Assembly (NCBI GenBank): GCA_013396635.1
Contig: WBMW01001494.1
Coordinates: forward strand, 1,295,869 to 1,359,868
DNA: 64,000 nucleotides
Direction of reading: 5' to 3'
Source of the DNA: Penelope pileata
Taxonomy: Eukaryota; Chordata; Aves; Galliformes; Cracidae
The position numbers and the translations under genes were made by a program. Shown here in pieces: positions 20,240 through 33,828 of this stretch. How positions within the stretch are numbered: the first letter of the stretch is position 1; every line of letters begins with the position of its first letter. Below the pieces are notes generated by a model. The model had not been told where the DNA came from, ran no database searches, and was given only the letters and a program-made list of their open reading frames with translations.

Positions 20240-23200
20240 ATGTCGTACGGGCCGCTGGACCCCTACCGGCCCGCGCCGTCGGCCCCTCCGCGGGACTTCG
20301 GCGGCATCATCCAGACATGCAGCGCCAACGTNGGAGGGGCGCGGTGCGGCCGGGCTGTGCCGGTGGGGAAGAGGCAGAGCAGCCCGTGGTGCTGGGGCTG
20401 CCATCGGAGAGCGGTGTCGATATCGTTGGGAGTCACTGAAATCCTGTTATCGATCCCTGCAGTGCTGCTCACTGAAGGGTTCATCAGTGTGACCCCGTGG
20501 TGAGGATGCTGTCATTTTTAAAAATGGAATTAGTGCATAAGTAGTTTCTTAAGGGTGAGGTCAGTTGGACGTGTTGTTTCCTCTGAATGTTGGTGACTTC
20601 CCCAGTTTGATGACACAAAGCTGTTAATATTGCTGAAACGGCTCTGCTCCCATTTCCTCTTGCTATGGCCATGGCTGCCAACCAGATAACGTGGCATTTG
20701 TTTGCTTCTTCCCCTTCCATAAGATTTCTCTGTGCTTCCTCTTCTCCTTAGCTCAGCTCCCCTTCCTGACAGGACCCAGTCCCGCTGTCTCATGACCAGC
20801 AGCCGCCCTATCTCGGTGCGCTGCCGACCTCAGCCAAAACAAATAGGACTTGCAGCTTTTATCAGGGTGGGTGGGAGCACCCAGAACATCTCGCTTACCA
20901 TTACAGTAAGTAACTGCATTCCGCGCTTGATAAAGGGCTCCCATTCAAGCCTGAGGAGATGGAGAACTGAAGCCTTATGCTTTTCCTCATTTCTCCTGTT
21001 CTTCCCCATAGGGAAAAACGGCAAGCAAATGGTGGACGCAGCTGGATGTTGTTAATTCCTGTTGGAAAACTCTGTAGAACCAGCACTTCTCACAGATACA
21101 TAGAGAGCTGTTGGAGTGAGCTGGCAAAGCTATTGCTTGTGAGACTGTTCTATTGCCTAAACGTCTAGAGGAGAGATTGTAATGTTCTTAGTGCTCTGAA
21201 ATGCGTAAGAGTCTGTACGTGGAAGGCTCTACAGCCTCCAATTGAAAGGATTTGTAGACTGAAATCTATTAGCTGAAGGGACTATCTGTACTGATTGTAT
21301 ACACCCAATACCCAAATAATTAAAGGTGAAGAGATCCAGCCTCCCTTCTTTGGCAGCTGGGAGCTGCTCTGCTGTCATTTTCTGTAGATTCTGTGCATTA
21401 CTGTTGGCTGAAATAAAGCATAGCAAACTGCAGAACCTGGCTAAGGCAAGAACAAAAAGCACGTTGCTTGGTGTGGAAAGACTTGCACAAGAATATGCCC
21501 CCAAAGGAGGAAAAGTAATTAGCACGTAATGTCTAGATAGAGCACAACTGCTGCTTGCTTGGTCCTTAATATCCACACACAGGATAGTTGGTGTGTTGTC
21601 AATTTAACTTGACTGTCAACTCTTTTGGCCTACCTGTGGCTGATAGATCAGTGAAATTCGTGCAGTCTTGCTTGGTAGAGTCCATGTTCAGCTCAGTGTA
21701 ATTGTTAAACAACTCCTCACTGTGTGAGCTAATGGAAGCCAGAAACACATCATGCTTGCTGCATGCAAGTCAGGATTCTTGCCTAGTTGCTGACTGAATC
21801 ATATTGTAGCCTTGGCTGAACTGCTGTTATAAGCTGTTAGACGTCACTTTAAAAGAAGCGGCTGCCGTAGAAATCCGATGTTTCTTTAGCAACACATTTC
21901 ATCAACTGAAGTGGCTTGCTGCAAGCTAAAAGCAGAAATCAAACCAGTAGGATCTCACTGAACCGGAAGCAACTCTTGTTAAATTCAGTGGATATTTCAG
22001 TGGTGTTCAGCTGCCTGTAGAACAATATTAAGTTGAGCCTTCTTGTTCCTGCCTGTCTTGCTGCTTGAGGGGACAGGATACGATTTCATGACTGCTAGGA
22101 GCCAATCAAGCACCATACTGCTGTCTTAAATAGTGCTCCCAACATCTTTTACTAATACTAAAAGATGTGCAGCTGTGGAATACAGCAGATCAGCTTGCTG
22201 ATCTGTTCAAACATACCCTTCTGAGGTAGAGAAGAAGGGGTGTTTGCTTTTCAGGTATGTTAGCAGTTTGGCTGCGTGTTTTGTGGTTGCATAACTAGTG
22301 CCTGTACAAGGGAGATTGTGGACAAACAAAGGAGATGGGAGAGGAAGAAGGCTAGAACATCTCTTTGGCTACAGCCTGATTTCAGACTGATGTAAGCTAA
22401 CATCACTACTATCTGCTGTGCTTCAAAGACTGTTTGTGGCAGTACTGCAACAAGTCTTGGCTACCGTGAGTAGCAAAACTCAGATGTTTTTAAACACAAC
22501 AATCCATGTAATCAGGTTTTTTTGTTTTTGTTTGTTTGTTTTTAATTAAACAGAGCACTAATATTTTAAGCTACTGACAACATAACTTCATGCAGTAGTT
22601 CTGGCAGTGGTGGCCTATAATGCAGAAATGGCAAGGTTGGTAGAAACAAACACCCTTGTCAGTTGGTTTAAAAAGATTGAGGAAGAGGAGCATGCAGGCC
22701 TTTAGGTACATAGACTTGACTTCAGGATATGTAATCTGCACTGTCATCTTCTTGTCTGAAAGTTAATCTAGTAAGCTAGACCATATCTAAATAGGGATGT
22801 TTAAGTGCATTCTTTGCTTTAAATGCAAAGTGTAAGTGTTGTTACCAACTTGAGCTAAGCAAAATATTGAGATAAATCCTTCTTAGGGAGAAGCTGGAAG
22901 GATAGCTTCAAAAGGGATGAAATACACTAGAACTTGTCTTACTGATCTTGTGATCTCTTTATCTTCAGCTGCTCAGATAAAGAATTTGATGAGCCAGCTG
23001 GGAACAAAGCAGGACTCCAGCAAGCTGCAGGAAAACTTGTAAGTATGAACAGAGCTAACATTGTGTGGGTTCTTTTATTTGTCTGTGTTCTTAGAGGAAC
23101 AGAGTTGCTTGCTTTGGGTAGATGCTTCACTAGATAAATTTAATATATTAAATACTATTAAATTACTAGATGTGTTAAATAGTTGACTGGGTGTGTTGGG

Positions 23201-26200
23201 GTGTTTCTGCAGGACTCTGGGAAGCCATTCAAAACTGCTGGGTAAGAGTGACTAGAAAATGGTATAGAGATTCTAAAAAGCGTAGTAGTACGCTAGCGGC
23301 GCGTTAGCTGTTCTCTGAGGACTAGTCCTAATAGCTTCACTTGTGGTTTAAAAGAGATGTCAGTTGTACTAGGTACTTGGTCCTCACGTAAGAGCAATCA
23401 GGAAAATCAACAAGGAAGATCTGGATTTGATGAAAAAGTAGCTTTTAATACAGAAGAATTTGAGTATTTAAAAGATTAGCAATCCTCTCTGGCAGCCAAA
23501 ATGCTGCGTATAACTTCACAACAAGAATGTAACAGTGGAGGACAGTATAGAAAACATCGTATTAGATGCAGACTACAGTGTTTCCTAGAGAGACTGTACA
23601 GGGAGTCTGTATGTCTGTGCATCTGGTACAAACTTGAAAAGCATAATAAATAGCAAGTTATGAGAAGAATAATTTCTGGAGTAAGAAATCTTGAGAGTTA
23701 TCTGCTCTCTCTTGTGTGACTGCACCTTGAATCTTTGAATGTGCAACATCCTCATTTTTTGTAATAGCTGATTTTTTGATGCATCCTTAACTTCTGCGTT
23801 CATACTACGCACCTTACATGTGGAGGATGTTTTACACCCATTCAATTCCAATAAAACTTGATTATTCCTTTATTATTCTGTATCTTTCTGGTCTGCGTTA
23901 TTAATTTTTGCACATATGACTGCAAAATGAAACTTGCAGCTCTGTCCACTGTGAAGCATTAGCACTAATCCTTCTAATAAGTGATATATTTGATGTACGA
24001 GATGTCTTGCATTAAATATTGTGTAACAAATGGCTTCCTGTATTGTCCTAATGAAGTACTGCTTCAGGAGATTCTTTGCACCAATAGCTTTAAATCACAG
24101 CCTTGTTGGAAAACGTAAAGACTGAAAGACTTTATTTGGGAAAGGCCTTCCATTTCCCAAAGTAGAAGCTGTATCATTCTCCTCTGACTGAAATTTCACA
24201 GAACTGCAAGAATTCAATACGTCTGAGGTCTCTGTAGTTCTATCAAATGTATACTTAAGCAGTGGAGTCAGAGGTGAAGTGGCCAGTTAGTTACCACTTT
24301 GGTACCAAAAGCATTCACCCTGAAAGAGAATGTTGTTCATTGAACAAAACTTTTTTTTGCCTCCCTTGAATTTCTCTTCATGCAAATCAAGGAAAATATC
24401 TTTCAAAAACTACGGAATTATACTAGCTAGCAGGCAATGCAGAACTACTTTTAATCTGGAGCTATACTGATGGTGAAAGCTAAAAATACATCTCTGTTCT
24501 CTTCTGCAAAAATATCCTTAAACATGTATGGTCTCAGAAGCCTTAACTCAGTCATTACTGTAAATAATGAAATGCTCAGACTGCTTTTTGAAAGAAACTT
24601 GTGTAACTGTTTCTGAACTTGTTTTAGACAACAGCTACAGCATTCTGCAAACTGCCTGGCCAAAGAGACCAACGAATATCTAAAAGAGCTGGGGTCTCTA
24701 CCACTTCCTCTGTCTGCTTCTGAACAGGTATGAATTTTCTAGAGGGTTTTTTTTTTTTTTTTTTAATTGCTTTCTTCATGAAGCTGGCTTAGAGCACAGC
24801 TTCAGAGAGCTTGAATTGTCACAGCTCAGGAGACAGCAGCCTTTTGCAATGAAAACGCTTGTTGAAGTGGGAAGACAAATTAAACTGGCTACATCATGAC
24901 TGTACTAAGGGGGAAAAACATTTCTCAGTGGCAAATAGCTCTGAACACTGGGAAAAGCTGAGTATGTAATTCCATTTTTCTGGGTATTTCTGAAATATAA
25001 TCTTATTTAGAAAATGTGTGGTGATGTGAAACTGTTTTAGGACTTTGTGTAAGCTGGATGTCAGTATGAAGTGTGATCATGTCAGAAAACATCCCTTCCA
25101 CGTGATTTATTGACTGGACTGGGTGGGGGAGGGAAGGAGCTGACTCACTTGTATTGCACAAAACTGCTCTGCAATAAGCAAAGCATAGAGCATTTGGTAT
25201 AACACAAAAATATGGTGGGCTTCTTGTTCTCCAGTTTCAGCCCCAGAATGCTAGAAACACAAGATCATTGAATGTCAGCCTTTTTTTTTTTTTTTTTATG
25301 ATGATATTTTGGAGAGTCTGATGGTTACAGTAATGTGAATGGGACTGTCTGAACACTTGTTTTTGTTTCAATTCTTCAGCGTCAACAGAGGCTTCAGAAA
25401 GAACGTTTAATGAATGATTTCTCCGCAGCCTTAAATAACTTCCAGGCAGTACAGAGGCGAGTGTCAGAAAAGGAAAAAGAGACCGTAGCAAGGGTGCGAG
25501 CTGGCTCCCGCATCTCTGTAAGTATTTGTAGGAATTTTGTCGTGACACAGTAAATTGCAAATCTTTCCAGACTTCTTGTACTTGCCCACCAACTTCATCC
25601 CTGTCTGCCAACACATTTCTGAGTGCAGATGAGGCCTCTGTGGGTTATTTTGTCATTCCAGATGTCATAATTACTAGGCACTCGTTTCACTATGCTGCTT
25701 GTCAATGTTAATAGAGGAGGGAAGGAATCCTGGGAATTGCAGATGTTGTAGAGGGTGAGATGGGAAGTCAAAGTATAGCTAATAGCTTAGGAATGCAGGT
25801 TGGTCTTGCCTTGACATCGGGTATAATATTTAAGAAGTCAATTGGTAGCTTACCATACCTTAAATCACGTTTTAATCTCATGCTCTATTTTATTGTAGCT
25901 TCTGTCCTGCTGATATCTCCAACATACATTCAAACATTTTCCCTGTTATGTTTTAACAAGCCCTTGTGGCTGTTAAGAAATTATAATAAAAACACCAGTG
26001 AAAGCATTTTTCTTCCCTTGCCTTGGGGCTTTGCGTTAAGCATGCATTCTTAATTTCTACAACGGAACACATTTATCACTTGGTTTATGCTCTTAAGAAC
26101 TCTGCCTGGCTTAGGAATCAAAATCTTTTATTAGGAAAGGAAATGACAGCCAATGACGCCTGATCTGAGTAAGCAGACTTGCTCGTCTTCATCTTTCAGG

Positions 26201-29200
26201 TGCCTCTGATTTGCAGACGCTCTCTGAATCTAAAAATTTAAATCTGAAGATGAATCTAAATCTAATCTAAATTACCTTAAATTACATCTGAAAGTTGAAG
26301 CGACAGTGCAAAGAACTCTTTGGACAGCATAAGCCTTTGTCTTCAGGATACTCTGATTTTGCTAGTACTGGTAGTCTGAAATATTAATGACTGATTTATC
26401 TATTCCAGGCTGATGAGCGGTTCAGAGAAGAACAGCTAGTTTCATTTGATAGGTAACAGTTTCTTGAATTCTTTCAGTGTACTCTTCCCTATGTATAATT
26501 AAAAATAATTGTGCTAGGATATATTGTAACTTGGGCAAGGCTCTGAACCATGAACACAAGGTTACCAGACACATTTTCTGTCACCGCAACTCTTTCCACA
26601 AAGAGCTCTAAACTTATTTCATGGGTTTGGGTGTTATCTGGCAGTCCAGTTGGAGCTGTTACAGAGTAGTGGATGAGGCTGCCTTAAGCTCAGAAGCTCT
26701 GGATATAATAACAAACTGACACTGGAACATGCGCAGTCCACACTACTACAATATATCAAGTTTAGGTTCCACAGTAACTTTGTTCCTGCATAGCAGATAA
26801 GTTTGTGAAATGTTCTATCAACTCTGTAGTGTGAGTAAAGTGAACTTAAGACACTGCAGAAGTATGTATGATTACTGTGTCAGTTCCCACTATACGCGTT
26901 TGAGAAATGCAGGATTAAGTATGTTGGCCCCATCTGTATAAACCTTTTAATGTTCTAAATCAAGACATCTCATCCGTCTAGCCCCTGCTCAGCTGCTTGG
27001 TGTGCATCGCCTTTGTTAGTCCTGGGTTTCCTCATACTGAGTCAGAAGTGAAAGCCTCAGGTTCAGTTATAGAGATGCTGTGATGAGTTTGAATCCTTGC
27101 TCACTAAAGCAAGGAGTACCACATAAGTACCTGTTCACGCAGAGGCCCTTAGCTCTGTGAGACATACTAGCATGCAGCAGCTACTCCACATTTAAAACTG
27201 TCCTTCTGTGCTATGTCAGAAACTTCTGCCTTAAATATCTCAAAAACCTACTGTCAACTCAGAGCTGAATTGCTGGATGTCTCTAGTCTGATCTGGTCGA
27301 GCAGTTTTTCATTTCTTTTTGCACTTTGAGCCTTTGACACTTACTATTTAGAGTTATGTATCCTTGATGACCATCCATAGATGATCACGGTCATCCATAG
27401 ATGACCTTGTATTATTGGTACTGCCTTCACTGTAGTCAGTGTGTAACTTATACAGCAATTATGAAGTTAATTCATTCTTAAGATCTCTCTTGGTATGTGA
27501 CTTAATTTGCAATTCTTACTAGATTAGTTAATTTAAATACTAAATTCTTTCTTCATATCTGCAAATGCCAGATAGCAAGTGAGAATCTTTGAACCAAGAT
27601 GCTTGTTAGGTGTTCTTTTGTTCTGATACTGTTGTGCTTGCAGGCTACTCTCCATCAAGACTTTCACCCCGATAGATTTCCCCCATTTTGGGGGGTATGG
27701 TGAGAGGAAAGGAAGGTACAGATATTTAAAAACAAAACCAAAAAAAAAACCCAAAACCTGAAATAAGGTTCCTTCAATAATGCTATAGGTAATGGTCGCA
27801 TCCTAGCACACAGTGTCCTATGTATGTACTGCTCATCAGTTTCTTCACCTCTCTGGGTCTGCCCCTATTATTCACTTGTTCTTATTTGTAATTGTTGTCG
27901 TAAGTCTGTATCCAACTGCAAGACTGGGCATGTTCTGTAGGAATCTTTTCAACTTTAACTCTCTGGTGCTTCAGTATAAGTATAGTGTGGAAATATACCT
28001 ATGCTGAAAGATGTCTTACTTTCTTTCCATCTCTTCACAGTGGTGAAGATTGGAGTCAAATGCAGTCTCAGGAAGATGATGTGGCGATAACTGAACAGGA
28101 CCTTGAACTTATTAAAGAAAGAGAAACGGCAATCAGGCAATTAGAGGTGAACAGTAGATCCTGCACAATTAACAACATTAGGAGATAAACCAAAGAAGCT
28201 GTGTAGTGCTAACTAATGGGATGGGCTGAGGAGACCTGAAGGTGAAGTAACAGAGTTCCTTGTAGAGAGGATTGATGCCAAGATCAATCTCCATGTTCCT
28301 GTTGAGTGAAACTAGGTGTATTTTCCTTCAATGTTCACTGGTGGTCCTTCAGAGATGGTAGGAGCAACTCATGTCACAGTGTTCATCTCAATTCCATACT
28401 GTGCTAATTGCTAGTGGCATAAAACAAATATTGAGTAGTGGGAATATTCAAGGCTCCTGTGTTAATCCCAAGTTCCATCAAGTCACCTGAGTCAATCAGT
28501 GATGGTTTCTATTCAGTTATTTTGAGCAATGTTCAGAAAGGTACTAAGAATGAGGCTTAGGAAAAAGTGTTAGCAGTGTTTTTTATAACTTGTCAAATTT
28601 GTCTTCAGGCAGACATTTTGGATGTCAATCAGATATTTAAAGATTTAGCCATGATGATTCATGACCAAGGAGATATGATTGGTAAGTGTGTTTGGATAAT
28701 AGGAAGTTTCTTTTTTAGTTGAATTGCATATTCTGCCTGCATAGTTTGATTTCTGATATTTTGTATAAAAAATATTGGGTTTTTTTTTTTTTTTTTTTAA
28801 CACTGAAACTCTGAATTCTTTTACAACAAATTCTCTTATTTTTTCCATAGATAGCATAGAGGCAAATGTGGAAAGTGCAGAAGTTCATGTGGAAAGAGCC
28901 AGTGAGCAGTTACAGAGAGCTGCCTATTATCAGGTAAATTCTGTATGCTTGAATTATTGTCAGTGTCCAGGTGAGCAATAATGGTACAGGCATAGCAGGA
29001 CACTAAGGACTGCAGCACACCAAACGGGCTCTTTTAAAAACGGATTGTGGGAGTGCCAACTTGCACAAAATTGTGCTGAAATGTATAGATAAAGCACTTA
29101 GGTTGAGAAAACTGAATTGAAATTAGCCTTCAGAGGATAGTCAGTCTGTTCCTCCATCTAGGTGTGTTCAGCAGGTTTAAATGTTTAGCTGTTTTTGCCA

Positions 29201-30761
29201 TTCTTAGGAGAGGGCAGAACAGTTCTGCTATCAGCTTATTTCATGTTGTGCCCATCTTGTAAATCAACCAAGCCAAAATTTCACATAAATACTTAGGGAA
29301 AAGAAATAAATAAATCCTCGCCCAGACTAAGAAAACTTGTGATGACCGGGGTTTGCAGCACCTTTCTAACTGCTCAGTTTCTAACCTGTAATCTGACCCC
29401 TCTGTCCAATCAGCTCTTTTGCATTGGTTCTCACTGCTGCTTAGATCTTTATGATGCTCATTGTTTTCCATAGAATTCTTTTATTGTTGTTTGTGGAAGT
29501 GTCTGCCCAGTGACAGGATGAGAGGCATTGGGCACCAACTGGAACACGAGGGTCTGTGTGAATGTCAGGAAGCACTTCTTTGTTGTGCAGGTGGTAACAG
29601 AACACTGGAACAGGTTGCCTAGAGAGGTTGTGGAGTCTTCTCCTTGGACATCTTCAAAAGACACCTGTGTGTGGTCCTGGACAGCCTGCTCTGGGTGTCC
29701 CTGTTTGAGCAGCAGTTTGACCAGATGGACTCAGAGGTCTCTTATGACCTCAACCACCCTGTGATTGTTATACCTATAGGTTTAGGTTCTCTGAAGGAAC
29801 AATGTTTCTGCTCAAGTCAGTTCCATGTGCACTTCACTGCTGGGACTTCAGACTCCCACACAAGATAGAAAATTGGATGCTCAAGCTGTTAAGTGTTGAG
29901 ATACTTTGAGTGTTGAAGCATTAAACTCCAGTGTTGTTTCCCTGTGGGGAGGGGAAAGGAGCTTTTGCTACCTGACAGCATGTAGTATTTAAGATATCAA
30001 TAAATCCAAGTCAGGGATGTTAGGCATGTGTTGGATATGTTTTCCTGGACAGAAAAAGAAATGATTATATATAACTAGTCTCAGAGCTTTATATAAAGTT
30101 AAAAATACTGTGGACAGACTGTAGCTTCCTATGATGAATAAAATGATCAAAGCTATAAAATCCAAGTACAGTAACTGTATATTAAATCATTTAGACTGTA
30201 GAAATACAATGCAATCTCTGCGCCAGCTCCAAGCGGTTATGGGGGTGTTGTATCAGAGTGGCACTTCATTTGTCTTGCTAGGAAAATCCACATAGCTAGA
30301 GACGTTTAGGTGTCCTGTGCAGCCAAGGCTTCAACCCTTAGGATAGTAAGTATTGTCAAGTTCTCTTTTTGTAGCCAACTTGAAGTAAAACTTTGAATTT
30401 TCCTTAAAAGTAGTAGAACTTGTAACTTCTTGGCTTAACTGCATCTCATAGGCCACTGTGCTCCTGAAACTAAAAACATTTAATTGTAGGATCATGCCAT
30501 TTAAAGAACATGTAAAAGCATATAAACTGTACTTGTTACTTCCCTTGAATAATTACGGGTTCACCAAAGTTAGTAACATGAACTGCATGACCTGGTAAGC
30601 TTGCTTTTTCTTCCTCATCTGTTCTTGGTATCGGTGGCTTTTTTTTTTTTTTCTTCTTCTTTCAATAGAAGAAATCCCGTAAGAAGATCTGTATCCTGGT
30701 TCTTGGTCTTGCTGTGGCTTCTATAATCTTAGGATTCATTATCTGGCAGGCAGCAAAATGA
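20240..30761 (+). CDS. STX12: STX12, syntaxin-12/13 endosomal SNARE
   Basis: Syntaxin 12 is a tail-anchored Qa-SNARE of recycling endosomes that drives homotypic fusion and receptor recycling. Exons: 20,240-20,329 (3' end lost at an N), 22,969-23,038, 24,628-24,727, 25,380-25,517, 26,409-26,452, 28,041-28,146, 28,609-28,681, 28,851-28,933 and 30,669-30,761 (TGA). The N-terminus MSYGPLDPYR and the block NLMSQLGTKQDSSKLQENL match the family. The three-helix Habc region occupies exons 2-5. The SNARE motif runs from ITEQDLELIKERE to AAYYQ, followed by basic KKSRKK and one transmembrane helix (ICILVLGLAVASIILGFIIW) at the C-terminus. Visible coding sequence is 797 nt. A further 22 nt restores the frame and would give 272 aa, close to the human 276. 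The missing piece corresponds to the family segment after the CSAN residues. Confidence 0.95.
20330..30668 (+). other. STX12: STX12 introns: AT-rich, mostly unique
   Basis: The introns at 20,333-22,968, 23,039-24,627, 24,728-25,379, 25,518-26,408, 26,453-28,040, 28,147-28,608 and 28,934-30,668 carry poly-T tracts (for example near 24,745, 25,280 and 28,775) and one CR1 fragment at 29,510. I see no RNA gene or nested coding gene. The single N at 20,332 sits exactly where exon 1 should continue. Confidence 0.6.
29510..29768 (+). mobile_element. CR1 LINE 3' fragment in the last STX12 intron
   Basis: AATGTCAGGAAGCACTTCTT leads through GAACAGGTTGCCTAGAGAGG to CAACCACCCTGTGATT, the CR1 3' region in plus orientation. 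The ATTCTATG tail is missing or decayed. Confidence 0.85.
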
Positions 30762-32150
30762 AATCTTCACATGGAACCTTGTCTCATTGCTGAGATTTTT
30801 CCCCCCAGCACGAACAGGTTGACTAGTCTCGGAAATGAATTGATCGCCCTGAAAGAGCACAAGCTGGAACTACTTCTAGTAATAGTTATTAGCAACTAAT
30901 GTGCAGACAACTAGTATTTGGAATTAGTGAACCATGGAGACAGTATTTATCAGTTTATATACAAATTACATTGTTTTATGTAACTAACATCTTGTGGTTT
31001 TGCTTTCTGTAATGTATGATTCCCTGTCCTAACTGTATGCTGAAGTGTGATCAATAATTGGAGATGTCTTGTTTTTCTGACAAGTGGCAAAATTTTAACA
31101 TTTTATATGTATAGATAACTTTGGATTGGAATAAGAATAATATTCAAAGAGGGTGCAACACTGATTTGCATTACCTTAATCCAGCAGTTTCTAAAGTCTC
31201 CAGTATCTGCCCCATGGTTTTATTAATCCCCAAGTGGCTGTGGTTCCAAATTCAGTTGAAGAGAGAGATCCCACTGCAGATCTGAAAGGCAAGGAGAAGT
31301 AGGTATGAATGATAGTTGGAACCACTGTGTGCTTAGTAAATGGTCAATTTAGCCTTGAGACACATTGCTTCTATTGGTTTTTTTTTTGTTTTTTTTTGTG
31401 CATGGGTGGGGTTGGGTGGTTGGTTTTTTTTTTTTTTTTTTTCCCAAAATGCATCATTTGAGGACAGAATGTCCTTTGACTTACAGTCTATCAGTGCAGT
31501 TTCCTTGAAGAAACTAGCTGATGGCTTACTGTTGGACAAATAAATCTCTTCCAATGCTGACTCTCAAAGCACTAAAATATAAAGTTTAGCTGCTTGCTCC
31601 TAATTGTTTTTTCAGGGAGGAAATGGTGCAAAGATGATGAAGCAGACACCTAAGTCTACAAGCAAACAAGATAGATGAGAATTAGGTGAAATCTTGCTTT
31701 AAAGGACTCCTGAAGCTTATTGTAGTGAATATTGTGTAGCTGGTGAATATCTGGTATTTTCCAGTCTTTATGAAGCAAAGTGCAGAACTTGGCTGAGTAA
31801 AGTGCTAGGGTTTTGAGACTGAGGATGTTATGTGCAAATGAAAGAGACTGCTGGTTCCAACTGCCTTGCCAGCAGAGCTGGGCAGGACGTACCAGCCACT
31901 CCCTCTTTGATGTAGCTCTGAACTGACGTGCACTGGGGATCAGTAATCTGTCCAAAGCCCAACATAGTGTGGTAAATGCATCATACTGACCCATTTTGTA
32001 TTTAATCCTTATTCCATGTCTCCTGTATAATAAAGTATAAATGTGAAGCTGGGAAGGGAGGATGTTCTCCCACTTGCACAGTGGTTTGCACTATTGCACC
32101 ATCATTCCATGTAATAACTGTCAATAAACACTTTTAAAAGCCTTTGTCAG
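30762..32150 (+). other. STX12: STX12 3'UTR
   Basis: AATAAA hexamers at about 32,027-32,032 and 32,123-32,128 suggest a 3'UTR of roughly 1.3-1.4 kb. It contains poly-T/G-rich tracts at 31,378-31,442. The short open frames here are chance. Confidence 0.65.
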
Positions 32151-32574
32151 AGCTTCTTTCTCTCGCAGGTGGGATGGGGCAGGAGCAGAGCTGCAGTTTC
32201 CTGTAAGCCTGCTGTGTATAAGCAGCAGTGGTATTTCTTCTAGCTTGAGTTTTGCGGTCTCTGTTTCAGACTGGCACAGTCTGTTTTTTTACATAAGCAT
32301 TACAAAATGCAGGCGTTGCAGAGAAGATTGAGTCTGATGTGGGTAAACCTTAACTATCTGCAGTGCCAGAACGCGAGGTCCTGGCAGGACCTGTGCTGAG
32401 CCATCTGATGTGGAAGCAGAGGAGCTGGCTCGGGGGTGTTCCGCTCCTCTGTTAGCACAGACCCCTCTGCGGGGGGCAATGGCGCTGGCCGTTGGGCCTC
32501 TCCAAGAAGTGAGACCCAAAATGGATGCTTAACGGGTGCGTTAGTTCTCGCCTGCTGCAGGCTGTGGAAATGGG
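32151..32574. other. Short intergenic spacer between STX12 and PPP1R8
   Basis: No coding or repeat feature is visible. The right end becomes GC-rich and stops at a single N at 32,575, where the PPP1R8 promoter and exon 1 are expected. Confidence 0.5.
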
Positions 32575-32575
32575 N

Positions 32576-33470
32576 GTGCGTGAGGCCGAGCGGGGCCGGA
32601 GGGGCCGCGCCTCCTTTGAGGGCGCGAGAGGTGCAGCGACGTTAATTCACGGCCGGAGCCGTGCGCGCTCGAGGCGAGAAATCTGCCGGAGCCGCGGGGC
32701 TGGCAGCGCTGGAACGGAGCTCCGTGCCGGGGCCGGGCTGCGCCGCGCTGCTCTGCCTGCCTGCCTACCTGTGTGCGTGCTGCAGCCTCTAACTGCACCG
32801 TCATCGGGTGCTGCTCTGCGCTCAGCGAGTGGCGCTCAGTGCATGTGCTGCCTGATCTTCCCTTGCTCTGTAAGTGTTGCTGTAAGTCACAAAGCCGTGT
32901 ACATCTTCACGCCTAAACGCTGCGGGTGCTGGATGTAGACAGCATCCAGCATCTCTGAGACAAGATGGTGATCTGTAAAATAGCGAGGTGATAGAGTGAG
33001 GTAAAGCCAAAAAATGCTCAGCGGCTTCTGGATGTTCAACCTGAAATATCACAGCTTAATTGGCATTTTTATACAGCAGTGTTCACAACTTGCGTTATGT
33101 TTGGTGGTAAATCTGAATGATTTCTGCCTTTGAAGGCCATAGATGACCTTTCTTACTCGTTTATGCCTGTGCNAACCGAGAGCACCGGTGCGGCCTGCTG
33201 ACGCCGCGACCGCTGCGGTGCCGGCACTGCCCCAGCCCCCCGGGNGCGGGGCCGGAGGGGCCGCGCCTCCTTTGAGGGCGCGAGAGGTGCAGCGACGTTA
33301 ATTCACGGCCGGAGCCGTGCGCGCTCGAGGCGAGAAATCTGCCGGAGCCGCGGGGCTGGCAGCGCTGGAACGGAGCTCCGTGCCGGGGCCGGGCTGCGCC
33401 GCGCTGCTCTGCCTGCCTGCCTGCCTGTGTGCGTGCTGCAGCCTCTAACTGCACCGTCATCGGGTGCTGC
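32576..33470 (+). promoter_or_regulatory. PPP1R8: PPP1R8 CpG-island region, disrupted by three Ns
   Basis: CpG-rich sequence directly follows the N at 32,575 and again follows the N at 33,245. Right after the first N comes GTGCGTGAGG, which resembles a 5' splice donor, so the missing coding exon 1 probably lies at that gap. A 71-base island at 33,174-33,244 sits between two Ns and is unplaced sequence of similar composition. Confidence 0.5.
32590..33172 (+). repeat. Copy 1 of a 583-bp near-identical direct duplication
   Basis: It is colinear with 33,246-33,828 with no gaps. I count two substitutions: A versus G in the CCTGCCTACC run, and C versus T in GAGTGGCGCTC. It starts GCGGGGCCGG and ends at an N. 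The identity and bounding Ns suggest an assembly (haplotype) duplication. Confidence 0.9.
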
Positions 33471-33828
33471 TCTGCGCTCAGCGAGTGGTGCTCAGTGCAT
33501 GTGCTGCCTGATCTTCCCTTGCTCTGTAAGTGTTGCTGTAAGTCACAAAGCCGTGTACATCTTCACGCCTAAACGCTGCGGGTGCTGGATGTAGACAGCA
33601 TCCAGCATCTCTGAGACAAGATGGTGATCTGTAAAATAGCGAGGTGATAGAGTGAGGTAAAGCCAAAAAATGCTCAGCGGCTTCTGGATGTTCAACCTGA
33701 AATATCACAGCTTAATTGGCATTTTTATACAGCAGTGTTCACAACTTGCGTTATGTTTGGTGGTAAATCTGAATGATTTCTGCCTTTGAAGGCCATAGAT
33801 GACCTTTCTTACTCGTTTATGCCTGTGC
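33246..33828 (+). repeat. Copy 2 of the 583-bp direct duplication
   Basis: It begins immediately after the N at 33,245 and continues smoothly into PPP1R8 intron 1 at its right end. This copy therefore looks like the one in true chromosomal context. Confidence 0.9.

Noticed and set aside
20832..20910. Possible missing STX12 exon ending at ATTACA before GTAAGT (20,905)
   Set aside because: The donor looks good, but no acceptor gives the required length and phase, and the translation does not match the family segment after CSAN. A collapsed gap at the N at 20,332 explains the frame better.
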